This document shows, piece by piece, positions 48,101 to 58,700 of a stretch of DNA of 64,000 nt (within the stretch, counting starts at the first letter, position 1; each line of letters starts with the position of its first letter). A model generated the notes under the pieces. The model searched no databases. It was not told where the DNA came from and saw only the letters and a program-made list of their open reading frames with translations. The stretch is from NCBI GenBank assembly GCA_916610825.1, contig OU744447.1:35333024-35397023 (forward strand), given 5' to 3'. The stretch comes from Haliclystus octoradiatus. Lineage: Eukaryota > Cnidaria > Staurozoa > Stauromedusae > Haliclystidae. Both the position numbers and the translations under genes were made by a program.

Positions 48101-51100
48101 AATTAGAATCATTATAATGATAGATTGAAGCGAGTCATTGAATAATAATTTCAAATTTTTGTCGGATTCATGATGAAAACTATGAGATCTGATCGGATTG
48201 ATTTTCAATTTGAAATTTTGTATCGGATTCCGATCACAGCTGATTCATTTGTACCCGCAGTCAATTTTTGTGAAATACTGTATGATGAAACACACTTTTT
48301 ATATGTTAATGTAGATGGTAGGGATGAGATGATAATGAAATTTACCGATGTTCGATGCCGATTAGTTAGCCGCCGATTAGTCATAACAATCGGTCGATTA
48401 ATCGTTTTTGCCAATTGTTTCCAAGACAACAAATCAAATTTCAAAACAAAGAGCAGGAGAAAACACATAGCCGTAGACGTAGATCATGAGTTTATAATAC
48501 AAAATTACATTATATATGCAAGTCTGCAATTAGCTGAATTAAAAAAATGAAATATCGTTATGTTTTTTAAATTTGATGATAGCAAAAGTTTGCCTGTCCA
48601 CACAACCAAGCGGGCAACGTTAAACGAAGGGACTTTTCCCCGTAAATAATTTGTATATCTTTCCAGTTTACTTCATCCAAAATAATAAAAATAAATTTCT
48701 GTACAAGCATTTTTTAAACATCAAACTACTTTAACTATTCTAAAACTGTTTGCTACAAAATAAAACCCGACGGCCGCTTTTTCATTCTCAATAAAATTAT
48801 TCATTTGACCATGCTCACGTGTTTTATTCATCAACGCTAATGTGTTGACCTTTTTCACATTATAACAATGGAAGGTGTCAAGTGGCATGACGAATCAATT
48901 AAACGTTTTGAATAGGTTTTGAATTACAAGACGAGGTAAACAAACCAGGGTGAGAACGTTCTGAGTTAAAAACGATGTAAACAAAACAGAGCGACTGCAC
49001 TGAGCGATATAAACTTTTAATTAAGTTCAAGATGACATCAAAACATTAAATTAAAAAATTTTCGAATAAAGAAATTTTTATATTGAATTTCATTGTCTGA
49101 AAACAATCGGTTCAGCGATTGACAAAGTGGTTGATTTGCCGATGCCAATTATTTTCCGATTAGTAAAAATAGGCGCCGATGATCGGCAAATCCGATTGTT
49201 TTCAGAACAATCGTCTCATCCTCAGTAGATGGTGTTTGAGGATTATTTGTAAATGAAGATTGGACATCCAAGTTATGCATGCTACAAAGTCTAGTTATTG
49301 TTATATTTTCTTTTAGATTATTAGACTGTATGTTGATAAACTTCGTATTTGGGATCAATATCTGATATTTACTGCTGCAACTGCTGAATGCATATTGTGG
49401 TAAGTTCCAGACTAAACACTTGTAATATAAATATGCCCCTGCAAAAAACAGTTTAGGAGTTCATGAAATAGTTCATGAAAGTTCATGGACTTATTCTGAA
49501 CAGTTAATGAACTGTTCATAAACTGGGGCCTTTTCACGTTCATGAACTGTTTTCACCGGATTGGTTCTGTGTTGAATATAGTGCTTGTTACCGTGTAGTA
49601 ACTTAGGTTACGAGGGCACACGGTTATTAGATAGGCCAATGGCCTACTTATTTTTACTCTAACGATTATCATCATCATCACCTGGTGAAAACTTGCTGTC
49701 GAAAATGAAAGACATAAAAAAGTAGATCTAAAATGGAAACAGTATAGTTTGTTTGTTATGGAAAACAGAGTCGAAATAATGAATATAAGCCTGTCAAAAA
49801 TACGACTTAAAACAATGATTTTGATGATATTTAACTGTAATATCATTGCATAAAAGGTGACTGAGAAAACAGTGTAAAACTGGACTTACAGGCATACAAA
49901 GGCTTGCATTATAGACATAATATTTGGTTGTTAAACAACTTACAGATCAACCGGTATAATGATCATCTATATAATGCAGCCATATTATGACAAGAATGAG
50001 AATCCTGAGATCCTAGATTAGGAAAGGCTGGAGCAAATTCAGAAAAAAACTGATAGTGTTATGATTAGGCTTTTAAGTTTTTGGGCCAGGCTAGACTTTT
50101 TGCCAGACCCTGACTGAATGCAGTCTTCAGTAGGCTATAAATGATCATCTGTAATATTTTATGGCATGTTTACAAATGAAATTAAAGTACAAGCAAACAA
50201 AAGCAGTCATCAGTAGGCTATAATTGATCATCATTAATATTCTATGGCATGTTTCCCAATGAAATTATAGAACAAGCAAACAAACCTTCAATATTATAGT
50301 TGATGAGATTATCCTTACGCTACTAATATTTATGTGATTATGTAATAATCTTGATTTGTTTGCTCATATTGTATAAACTTGATTTACGTTACATGCGCTT
50401 TGCAATTGTCTGTACTTGACGTCATTTCGAAGCAAGTGTGCCATTTTGAATATCCTGCAAATTTAACTCTACTGATTTTCTCTGCTTTTGTTTAGTGCTG
50501 TGAATTGGGTGTATACCAAAAATGCAATATGCGACTACATTGCAGAGTTGTTGAAACTTCTACAGGTAAAATTAATTTATATCACATTTAAACCGCCTAA
50601 GATGTTTGGTTGCATTCATGAACTATTTGTGAAGTTCAGTTCATTAACTTTGTGAAGTTCAGTTCATGAACTTTATGAAGTTCAGTTCATGAACTTTACA
50701 AACATTCCTGAAAAAAGTCCATGAACTAGTTCATGATTAATGAACGTTAACTGTCCTATTTTTCATGAGCTTTCATGAACTGTTATAATTGAGGTTAAAG
50801 CAAAATAATGAAATCTGCTAGAATTCCCACATTTTTCATCAAATCTGGAGCTGGGTCTATAACTTCCTTCACTTTTGTGATAAAATAATGATAACAATAC
50901 GCTGCCTGACAGCTTAAAAGGTTCACTGAGCCTCAACCCATTGAAGTTGGAAAATGAAGACGCGATCACATATATCGATGAGATAATTGGATAATTTGAT
51001 ACGGTCATCAGTTATTGCTTGTTACTACTCTAACCCTTTGATTTATATTGAACTCTGTTTTTTTTTTCAGTTTCTGGTTGTCTGTTGTTATTATTGTCAA

Positions 51101-54100
51101 ATCGCATGTCGTGTATCAAAGCGGGAATATTTATTCAAAACGTATGTTCTTACTTTGAAGTATTTTATTTTTTCTGTTAAGGCTATCTTATTTGTAGCCT
51201 ATCAACATGTAAGTTTCTATTTGTTAAGTGCATAATAGAAGTTATCGACTTAATCTAGGAATGATCGACTTAGGCTACATCAAAAGGTCAATTAAATCAA
51301 CGTCTATTTTAAAATTATCCCTAAATTTATGATCCTATTTCCTTGTGATATTACCATTTTACATTTCTCTTTTGTAAGTCAATAGGTAGACACCATGGCA
51401 ATAAATTGACTTTACTACACTAATGGCAGACAACATTGTATGCTTGCATTGACCTACCACAGATAGAGTAAAATACAAATGGGGTTTTTATTCTCACCCC
51501 ACCACATATGGGCTCACCTATTGTTAGAGATTTAAATACTAACTAAATTCTGTTTAGACTATCAAACAATCAAGACTACCGAAAGGGGGAGGGCTAACAG
51601 ATGTGATTGCCCCAAGCAAAGTGGAGCAAAGTATGGGGACTGCAATTGTGTTGGTGCATTTTGATTCAAATATGAGATTGCTTTTGAGATTGAGATCAGA
51701 AGTGTTGATTGGAGCGAGAAAAAATTTTATGGTGAATATTTTTATTGTCGGACCTGCTAATGATACGTACCAACTATATTAATTAGTTAATCAAATAGAA
51801 ATTGGGGAAAAGCTAATCATTGAATTTAATGATAAGTTATGCAACTTTGTTTGATTTTTTGTTTCTGACAAAAACTAAAACTATCTCTGATTTGCAAAAC
51901 AAAATTAGCATTAAGAAGAATATATTGATTATAATAAATGTCTCTTAATCAGTCATAATTTTCAACAGATTAACCATCATGCAAAACCCTAGGCAAACGA
52001 TGACAACTTTCAATCAATAAAACTGTTGTTTTTTCTAACATGTGTCTTTCGTGTTCTGAAGCAATCTTCTCAGGAGTGGTTAAACGTATAAGTCGCACTC
52101 AAGTATAAGTCGCAGGCCGATTTTTCAAGCAAAAAAGTTGGATCTGTTGGTTTTTCGTGTATAAGTCGCACCTTGATTTTTGAATCATTTGAACATGAAA
52201 TACAGAATTCATTGTAATTTGAAAATAAATTTCAGGTATTTCTAGTAAACTTATATGTGATTAGAAAATATACCACTGTTTTTGTGGAACAATTCACAGT
52301 CATAGCAACAAAAACAAATCAAAACAGATTAATCGTGAATTTTAAAACCATAAACACCAGAGAAGGAGTAAAATGTAAAGTAAATACGGTATACATAGTG
52401 TGGAACTTGTACATGTTGAGAGCATTATCCTAAAAGAATGATATTATGAAATCCTAGATTCCGAATGACGAGTGCGTAAAAGGATAGTTTTCACTGTTTC
52501 CGATATAAACATTAAATCTAATCCAGAAATCGGTAATTCTGCATGAAATAGACAAAGATGTTGAGTAGGCTATTCTTGTTGTCGGAGTAGTATTATTAGG
52601 TACTATTATCATTGACTTCATGTTTTTGTGGTTGTTTTCAGACGCATGCTACCAGCATTGGGAATCGTTTTTGTGCATTTTATTTGTATTGTTGCTGTCG
52701 GCATCATTAATGTAAAAGACGGTCTTCGAGAATGCACGGGTAAATTTTGATTTTTGATAAATCATAAATAATAAATTAATTAATAATAACTACAGTGAAA
52801 CCTGTATAAACAGCCTGCTGTGATAGATTGACCACTGTATACAGGTGGACCTTATATACAATGTTGATCATTAGAAAATACTATTTTAACGTATTACAAA
52901 GAATGACCACTATAGACAGGTGACCGCTTTATCGAAGGGACCGCTATAACAGGTTTGACTATATGTAACCCAATTAGACCTGTTATAATGACTAACTTGT
53001 ATAGTTACCACTGTGGAAAGTATTATTCTATTGTAAACTACTGTCTACAAATTGACTCCACTTGCTGAAGGAGGTGTAGTTAACTTATTAGAATGTTTTC
53101 TTTGCTTCAGAATTTGAATGGCTGGTATTATCTATATCAGAGATTGTTCTTGGTTTTATTTTCATAATTGCTGCTGTTTACATTACCAGGTAATTATTTG
53201 TCATAAATTATTAATTAAAGAACATATTTGGATTATACTTCATAGAAAGGAAACCTCTGCGTTATTGCCATTTTCTAATAACCTAACAAGCTGATGAGAT
53301 ATGTATTCGTTATTGCAATATGATCAGTATTGTAATAAATAAATACCGGTAAGCACTTGACATTTAGACAAATATATAATGATTAGTCAACATGACAGTA
53401 CGGTCCCCAAGCGCCAAGGAAATAGCGGAAATTAACACATCACACCAGTCCCTTCAACACAATGTAACAGCTAGATTAATTGAACCCAGAATTTTCTTGC
53501 CATCATGTTAACGTTATCCTGAAAGCGGTGAAAAGTGGGTCAGAAAAATAACATTTCCTAAATTTTGGGTAAAGTCAAAAAATACCTTTTTAAATAACGG
53601 ACGTGTATATTGTGGCAACAGGAAAATCACACTGCAGCGCATTCGTTCACTTTTTTGTATCACATTCAGTCCAAAAACTATGACCATAAAAAAGATATAG
53701 CATCTTGGTTATGAAATAGCAATTATTGATTTGCCTAATGCACTAATCAAAGGACAGAACGACCCCAAACCCTCAGGAAATAGGGGAAAATTAGCTCATC
53801 GTATAAGTCCCAGGCAATTCTATTAAAGGCTGGGTTTTTAACATGTAAGCCTCACCCGATACCGGGAAAATTCATCAATTTAAACACTTTCCAATTTTCA
53901 ACTTCCTGGATGTTTCCCGGGAATCGAGGGGCCGAGAGGTCAATTGACTAGTGCATAATGCTCCAAGAAGTCTTATTGTAACTTAAGGCTTGAAGTAGGA
54001 CGATGTAGATGACTGTATAAAAAAAACCAAAGTACACTTAGGGTTCAAGGAAACCACAAATTAATAAGCAAAATACTGTTACATATTTGTACATTTATAC

Positions 54101-54468
54101 CGTTTTGTTTTTCTATTTATTTTTTTAATTTATCATTTATCCATAAAGCAAGTAAGCTTGCAGCTTTTTTCACCGGGGTGGTTGGTTAATTTGTTAGTAT
54201 TTTGAAGCTTGGGTGCGTTTAATAGCCGGATTCCCTTCCTGATGCCAACATATAGTGCTCCGGACAGGGATTGAACCCGAGACCCTGCTGGCAGTGCTCC
54301 AACGCCCTAGCCACTACACTAAGGCCGCACGTATATCCTACATATGTTGGCGTTGTATCCTACATATATCATTTCCGTAATTTTTCATTTTCATGTTCTA
54401 TTTAGAAAGCTCAATGTTGTAGTAACTGAAATGAGCTACAAGAAACAACTTCGTATTGACATTTGGGG
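45126..54468 (+). CDS. multi-pass membrane protein, 8 exons, 3' end missing
   Basis: Exons 45126-45196, 47171-47225, 49317-49399, 50496-50565, 51071-51141, 52642-52739, 53111-53189 and 54406-54468 have GT-AG introns and consistent phases, giving 197 residues with no stop. The start was chosen as the ATG at 45126. It lies 16 bases after a possible acceptor, so an upstream exon is possible. The short N-terminus has an NIT glycosylation sequon and two cysteines. At least five hydrophobic segments follow (about residues 26-42, 52-74, 88-108, 121-139 and 152-175), joined by short basic loops (CRVSKRE, KKQLR). No signal peptide is needed. The arrangement vaguely recalls seven-helix THH1/TOM1 or GPR137-like proteins, but I do not recognise the gene. 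At least one more helix is expected 3', beyond the transposon cluster. The small exons and long TE-filled introns look like host gene structure. Confidence 0.72.
45277..45460 (+). repeat. tRNA-derived SINE (third family), copy 2, in intron 1
   Basis: The tRNA-like head at 45277-45350 has the A-box GATTAGCTCAGATGGCAGC and B-box GATTCGAATCT. The outer GGGAGGAT and ATCTTCC words could partly pair. The body matches 24554-24690 (AACTCAGC.TTGACTTTAT, GAGGGAATTACATTGTGA). The shared body makes it a SINE and not a tRNA gene. Confidence 0.75.
45461..45799. other. intron 1 sequence
   Basis: No feature recognised. Confidence 0.5.
45800..46283. repeat. 37-bp tandem array inside a short inverted-repeat element
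   Basis: About 11 head-to-tail copies of a 37-base unit containing ATTCAACGTTCATGAAC and TTCATGAAAATTGGGGCC. Most copies are identical and the first ones are diverged. The array is framed by AAACAATTTAGGAGTTTATG on the left and the near complement (CATGAACTCCTGAACTGTTT) on the right. A related short element without the expansion lies at 49445-49556. Each unit holds the palindrome GTTCATGAAC. Confidence 0.92.
46380..46980 (-). mobile_element. CR1-like LINE 3' tail with a 192-bp tandem duplication
   Basis: The (ATC)n run at about 46384-46410 is, on the minus strand, the ATG-repeat tail of a LINE. Minus-strand translation upstream of it reads FQDAGAHRWNN...FKCLLEKHLRS, the C-terminal tail of CR1-like reverse transcriptases. 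The segment 46589-46780 is repeated at 46781-46972 almost without change. It lies in intron 1 of the membrane-protein gene and is not functional. Confidence 0.7.
46981..48318. other. exon 2 and flanking introns
   Basis: Apart from exon 2 (47171-47225) no feature is recognised. Intron 2 from 47226 onwards is unremarkable until the hAT MITE. Confidence 0.5.
48319..49224. mobile_element. non-autonomous hAT element with 8-bp target duplication
   Basis: A 906-bp insertion flanked by GTAGATGG on both sides (48311-48318 and 49225-49232). The ends are TAGGGATGAGATGAT and the reverse complement of TGAGGATGAGACGAT. Subterminal regions on both sides are rich in CGATTA and CCGAT words. The 8-bp duplication and G-rich ends fit hAT. 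The long plus frame 48170-48550 crosses the boundary and is not a gene. It sits in intron 2. Confidence 0.9.
49445..49556. repeat. short GTTCATGAAC-rich inverted-repeat element
   Basis: It begins AAAAAACAGTTTAGGAGTTC, as the 45800-46283 element does, and ends GTTCATGAACTGTTTT. Inside are several TTCATGAA words and GGGGCC, like one diverged 37-base unit. It lies in intron 3. Confidence 0.7.
50610..50785. repeat. diverged TTCATGAAC repeat cluster in intron 4
   Basis: Three tandem units of about 24 bases (GTGAAGTTCAGTTCATGAAC and variants) are followed by further GAACTAGTTCATGA-type words. It is related in vocabulary to the 45.8 and 49.4 kb elements. Confidence 0.65.
51142..52641. other. intron 5
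   Basis: Mostly unremarkable. At 52086-52185 the word GTATAAGTCGCAC occurs three times in about 90 bases, suggesting a decayed inverted-repeat transposon fragment of unknown class. Confidence 0.45.
52793..52961. mobile_element. Tigger/pogo-type MITE in intron 6
   Basis: The left end CAGTGAAACCTGTATAA, after TA, and the right end, complementary to AGTCAAACCTGTTATAG, match the common Tigger terminal repeat pattern. Internal GACCACT.TA.ACAGGTG words are mirrored between halves. It is 169 bp with no coding capacity. Confidence 0.7.
53190..54149. other. intron 7, first part
   Basis: No feature recognised apart from short poly-A/T runs. Confidence 0.45.
54150..54329 (-). repeat. tRNA-derived SINE, second family, copy 2
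   Basis: The minus-strand head shows TTAGTGTAGTGGCTAGGGCG (A-box) and GGTTCAATCCC (B-box). The body GGAAGGGAATCCGGCTATTAA matches the copy at 8530-8735. It lies in intron 7. Confidence 0.78.
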
Positions 54469-54484
54469 GTGAGTAACCACATTT

Positions 54485-55150
54485 TCATGGTTATTATTCT
54501 ATTCATCATCATCATCATCATTATTTATTGAGAAACCTTTAAGTTATACATAACTTTTTCTCAAAGGACTGATACATGTTGCATACATAGCTAAGTTAAC
54601 AAGGAAACAGACATTAAGTAATAAAGGGTTTAATTAAGGGAAAGAGTGGTAAGCATAAAATATCTTAAGAACGTGAGTGCTTCTCAAGGAGACATTTGAA
54701 AGTAGACCTGCTTTGGACTTCCTTCATTGCAGACTGTAGATCGTTCCATTTATGCGCACCAGCATCTTGAAATGAATGGCGATGGCTCGACTTAATCTAA
54801 TTGTCATTGTGGGCGTGAGATCTTGTTCTGGTGGAATACGGCAGTTGGGAAAAGTTGTAAAGCAAATGAGGAGCTAGTTTGAATTTAATTTTATGAGTGA
54901 ACATTTGTTGATGCAATGTTATTCTGTCTCTAACACAAAGCCAACCTAGTTGACTTTTCTCTATTAAATCCAATTATGAAGCTACTTTTCTTCTGTCAAT
55001 TGCTACATGGCTACCATCCTTCACACATGAGCGTTCCCAGATATATAACAGATATCAGGTTATTTGCATCCTTTCGAACTCTGGCTATTGCATAATTGTA
55101 CTTCATTTGCCAAAGTGGCACATACATTAAGGAAAACATGCTTCCACTTT
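54485..55150 (-). pseudogene. CR1-like LINE 3' end
   Basis: The (ATC)n run at about 54503-54520 is the minus-strand ATG tail. Minus-strand translation at about 54890-54660 gives PYSTRTRSHAHNDN, then HSFQDAGAHKWNDLQSAMKE and STFKCLLEKH, the typical C-terminal end of CR1/jockey reverse transcriptases. Stops interrupt it and the catalytic FADD region is absent. The same family supplies the tail at 46.4 kb. Confidence 0.75.
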
Positions 55151-55369
55151 TAAACGACGCAATTTAAAGTATAAATACAAAGTACAGTTATATATCCTTT
55201 ATTTCTGATATGTGAAATTTGAACTCTCTTATTTGATTCTTACACATATACCAACCAATATAGTAACGGTGAAGAATAATGAAAATGATACTGTACATGG
55301 CTTATTAATGTATTAAATAGCGAGGAATTATTTTAACAATGATATTTATATTAATTTTGAATTATTATA

Positions 55370-56310
55370 GATCTAGAAACGGTTTCTACTTCAATTTCAA
55401 CAGCATTAAGTGTAACATAGAAAGAGTCATCAAACATATGTTTATCGTCAACATAGCTCCAAATTGCTTTAAACGCGGAGACTACTTCACTCAGAGAAGG
55501 TCAACTGGCTGGTAGCTCAGTAGCTTCAAGTTTACAATCAGATTCGTTTGATGACTTGTCCATTATAGATTGATCAGTAATATCATCAATTGTAACTGGG
55601 CCAGCTGTAACTACATTATCATCAATAGAAACATATTCATTAATGTCACATTGAAATTGTAAATGACATACGCCTGATGGTTCTTCCTCTGTAACTTCAG
55701 CATCACTTCCTTCAGCAATATCATATTTGACGAATGAAATGCACAATGCTTAAAGCAATTTGCTACTGTTTTATTACATATTCATTAATGTCACATTCAA
55801 ATTGTAAATGACATACGTCTGATGGTTCTTCCTCTGTAACTTCAGCATCACTTCCTTCAGCAATATCATATTTGACTTTTTTAAAATGCTTTTAAATTGA
55901 TTATCTTTCCATTCTTTTAAGGTTTCTAAATTAACTGAAGCACTTTTCTCTTCCCCACCACAGCTCTCGACTGAATTGCATGTTTCTTCCGCCAGCGCTG
56001 CACCCAACCATCACTGACAACAGCATCACCATAAAATATGTTGGCCAGCTCTTGTGCCTTTTCTTGTCACAGTTCTCCAGTCATGCATTCGCCTTTTGAT
56101 CTGGCGAAACGAAACCACTCAAGTAAAGCACTATCAACCTTTTCAAATTTGCTGTTACATACACGGTTTGATTTACAGATGAATGCCCACTTTCAAATTT
56201 CTCCATGATTTGCAACTTTCTACGAAGAATTCCACTAACTATAGATTGAGTTATTTCAAACTTTGAGCAGGAAATTGCAAAATACTTTTGAAAGATTTGT
56301 AGAGATAATC
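55370..56310 (-). pseudogene. Tigger/pogo transposase relic lacking the DDE core
   Basis: Read on the minus strand across several frames: a pogo-type HTH region (SKFEITQSIVSGILRRK), then a CENP-B-type second DNA-binding block (ALLEWFRFARSKG, FYGDAVVSDGWVQRWRKKH at about 56140-55960), then LKEWKDNQFKSILKK. It next jumps to an acidic C-terminal part (EVTEEEPSGVCHLQF) and SEVVSAFKAIWSYVDDKHMF near 55490-55430. The catalytic DDE domain between these blocks is missing and there are frameshifts and stops. A 95-base part of the C-terminal region is duplicated. It is dead, Tc1/mariner superfamily. Confidence 0.72.
55630..55880. repeat. near-tandem duplication inside the Tigger relic
   Basis: About 95 bases starting ATTCATTAATGTCACATT (near 55636) recur starting near 55785, with two visible differences, through ATATCATATTTGAC. 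The repeat explains why the same peptide words occur twice on the minus strand. Confidence 0.88.
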
Positions 56311-57700
56311 TCTAAAGCCCATACAGAGTTCATAACCCATACTATTTTCATTAACCCGAAGAAAATCAGCCCAATTACTCAAGAGATTCAACTCTTTCCT
56401 CGACTCTTTTCCTCTTTTTGACCTTGTAGCTGATTTTAAGCTGCATTCTAAAGAAATATCCCATATTTAAACAATGCCGTCATGAGTTCCAAAGAAAGTT
56501 TGAAGATAGGGTAAAGAAACATCTGAGTAATAATCAAGGAATATTTTCGAATTTTTTGGAGCAAGCATATTAACAAGAGCAGCACCATCGAAAATAATAG
56601 AAATTGATAAAGATTGAGATGATATGTTGTTTTGTCCCAGTTTATAACTCCTTCAAGGCAATCACAGATATCCGACTTTGTACAGCTTCTCATTCGACCA
56701 AGGTTAGCCAAAGATGATGGCCAAGATTGATTTTCATGTTTAAAAAAATTGTTTAAAATTACCATCACTCACCTGGCAAGCAATAAAGACGGGGTGAAAA
56801 CAGAGACTAATTATTTTTCAAAGCTCTAATCGCATGCTTTCCTTTATATTTTTTCTTACAAACAACAACGGTTGAAAATCGAGCAGGGTTGTTCCTTTTT
56901 ATAGGATCACTGATGTCTTTTTCATTGGATGTTAGACGTTCTTGCAAATGCAATACAAACTGCTCCTATTCAGTTTGTCAGTTTGTCGGTGTAAATATGA
57001 TTCATCAACAAAAGCACAAACTCATCAGCTATATTTCTAGTGGTAAGAACGAATAGATCTTTGCTCGATTCTTCAAATGGATCACCATGATCTCTGATTA
57101 CATTCGTGAGAGAAATAATATCTTGATGGAATTCAATTTGAATAGAAGGTAATTGCTCGTGGTGAATTAGATTTTTTGACTTCTAGAAATGTTTTCAACA
57201 GTAAGTATTAATTGCCAAGTATGCTAAATGCTAAGTATTAATTTGGCAATTTCAGGACCTGCAGCCATCTGTCGATGTAATGCTGTTGGGTTCTGGAGTA
57301 GACCTATAGCCTCTCCATCACCTTTGACGTATGCATTGTTATGCTCATGAACTTGATCTATTGGCATAGCATTGCCAGTTTTATTAACAACAAACTTTCC
57401 ACCATTAAACTCTTTGGAAATAGAAGGATGATTGATTTCAAGGTAAAACATTATCTCTTAGATAAATTGTCAACCAGCGGCCATAATTGTTTGTAATCAT
57501 TTGATGTAAAGTTGAAAATTGCATTTCTGCAAAGTGTTAAAAAATGAAAAATTCAAACACAACTACTCTAATTCAAGAACCATAAACCAAAATCTGAAGT
57601 GTGGGCTTTCAGCTGCTTTCTCTTGTGCCCATTCACTTATTGAAATGTTAGTGGTGGACAGGGCGGTAGAAGATATAAAAGTCGAAGAAGAACAATTGTG
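56311..57700 (-). pseudogene. decayed second copy of the FEN1-like transposon protein
   Basis: Minus-strand blocks in family order, spread over all frames. They are AQEKAAESPHFRFWFMVLELE (about 57655-57590); INHPSISKEF, then IDQVHEHNNAYVKGDGEAIG and ALHRQMAAGPE (57440-57240); and DIISLTNVIRDHGDPFEESS, LTTRNIADE (about 57130-57020). Next come WPSSLANLGRMRSCTKSD (about 56730-56670) and IIFDGAALVNMLAPKNSK (about 56610-56550). Last is SATRSKRGKESRK, NWADFLRVNEN (about 56430-56350). The intact protein at 38-43.8 kb has matching blocks (DQTIEQT...GGVIGF; MVNPFDISEKS; MVDAMAILQKL; SIKATERDRRAA). Frameshifts, stops and loss of the C-terminal nuclease motifs show that it is dead. Tigger sequence abuts it at about 56310. 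Confidence 0.78.
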
Positions 57701-58285
57701 AGCTTCATCAATAAAGTAAAAAGTGCATTAGCTGTAGCTTGATATGAACAACAAGTCTGCGTAACATGAGATAGATAAATATATAGATAGATATTTGTCA
57801 AAATTTAAGCTGATAGGAACAATTAGGCTAGAGACTACCACTTACAAAGTGCCATAAATACATAAAACAATTGAAAATAGGAAACTAATTTGATTTACAA
57901 GTTGTGTGTGTGTTACTCAATGATGGTGAAAGATGGAAAACGTTATTTTAATGATAAATTGCAATATTTTTCATTTTAAAGGAGCAAAAATGACCGGCAG
58001 GCGCTACGCACTTCGGATCACGTGCATGTTTATTGTTCATAACAAAATGTACATTGTTGACATGAATTTATAACAAATTAGGCCTGCGTAGAACAATAGT
58101 TTCAAAGCGAGACGGTTGAATTACGCTAAGCATAAATTCAACTTGTGCTCGCAGCGGTCGCTGGTCAATCTTGCCCCTTTAAGAACATATTCCAATTCAC
58201 TTGGTTTAGTTTACTTTGAGTTTAAATGAACATACATATTTGCTGATGACAGTGTCTTCATCAAGAGATTTCCACCACGGAATAA
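57701..58285. other. non-coding stretch
   Basis: Nothing recognised apart from a short GATA run (about 57770-57795). Confidence 0.5.
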
Positions 58286-58700
58286 CACAATTGAAAAATG
58301 AATGTCTCATTTTTATAGTATGAACCTGAAGGATAACTTTTTTAAGTGGCCACATGTGATTGACGTTGATGAAAACTGAATTGACTCATCAAGTATTAGA
58401 TCAACTATAATGTTAATCGTTTTATATAGCATGATTAAATTAAATTTTATTCTACGGATTTCAAGCAATTCAATGTGCAGCTTTCTGAGACGATTTTGGT
58501 AGGATGGATAAACTATATTTGTTCGTTTCCACAAAACTTTATTGAACTTCTATTGGACCCTTTAAATACTTGTAATATCTTTTATTAAATACGGATTCCA
58601 TACAGGTGTATTTGCCTCAACAATAGGTCGAACATAGACTTTATATGCCTTTAATGACCAGCTTGTTTAATGACCTCGAAAGAATGTCTTATCATTGCCG
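58286..58700 (-). pseudogene. LINE reverse-transcriptase C-terminal relic (CR1/L2-like)
   Basis: Minus-strand translation gives SLKAYKVYVRPIVEANTPVW and NPYLIKDITSI, then in-frame stops. FVYPSYQNRLRKLHIELLEI and RRIKFNLIMLYKTINIIVDL follow, the characteristic thumb and tail region of CR1-like reverse transcriptases. The polymerase active site is not present and stop codons interrupt it. It may belong with other minus-strand fragments at 58.7-59.5 kb, which I could not assign. Confidence 0.75.

Noticed and set aside
48170-48550. 126-codon plus frame
   Set aside because: It crosses the left boundary of the hAT MITE at 48319, so it is a chance fusion of flank and element.
55374-55515. Plus-strand candidate ninth exon of the membrane-protein gene (after TATTATAG, phase-compatible, 47 codons to a stop)
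   Set aside because: It is antisense to the conserved C-terminal part of the Tigger relic, and its translation is not hydrophobic as the expected next helix should be.
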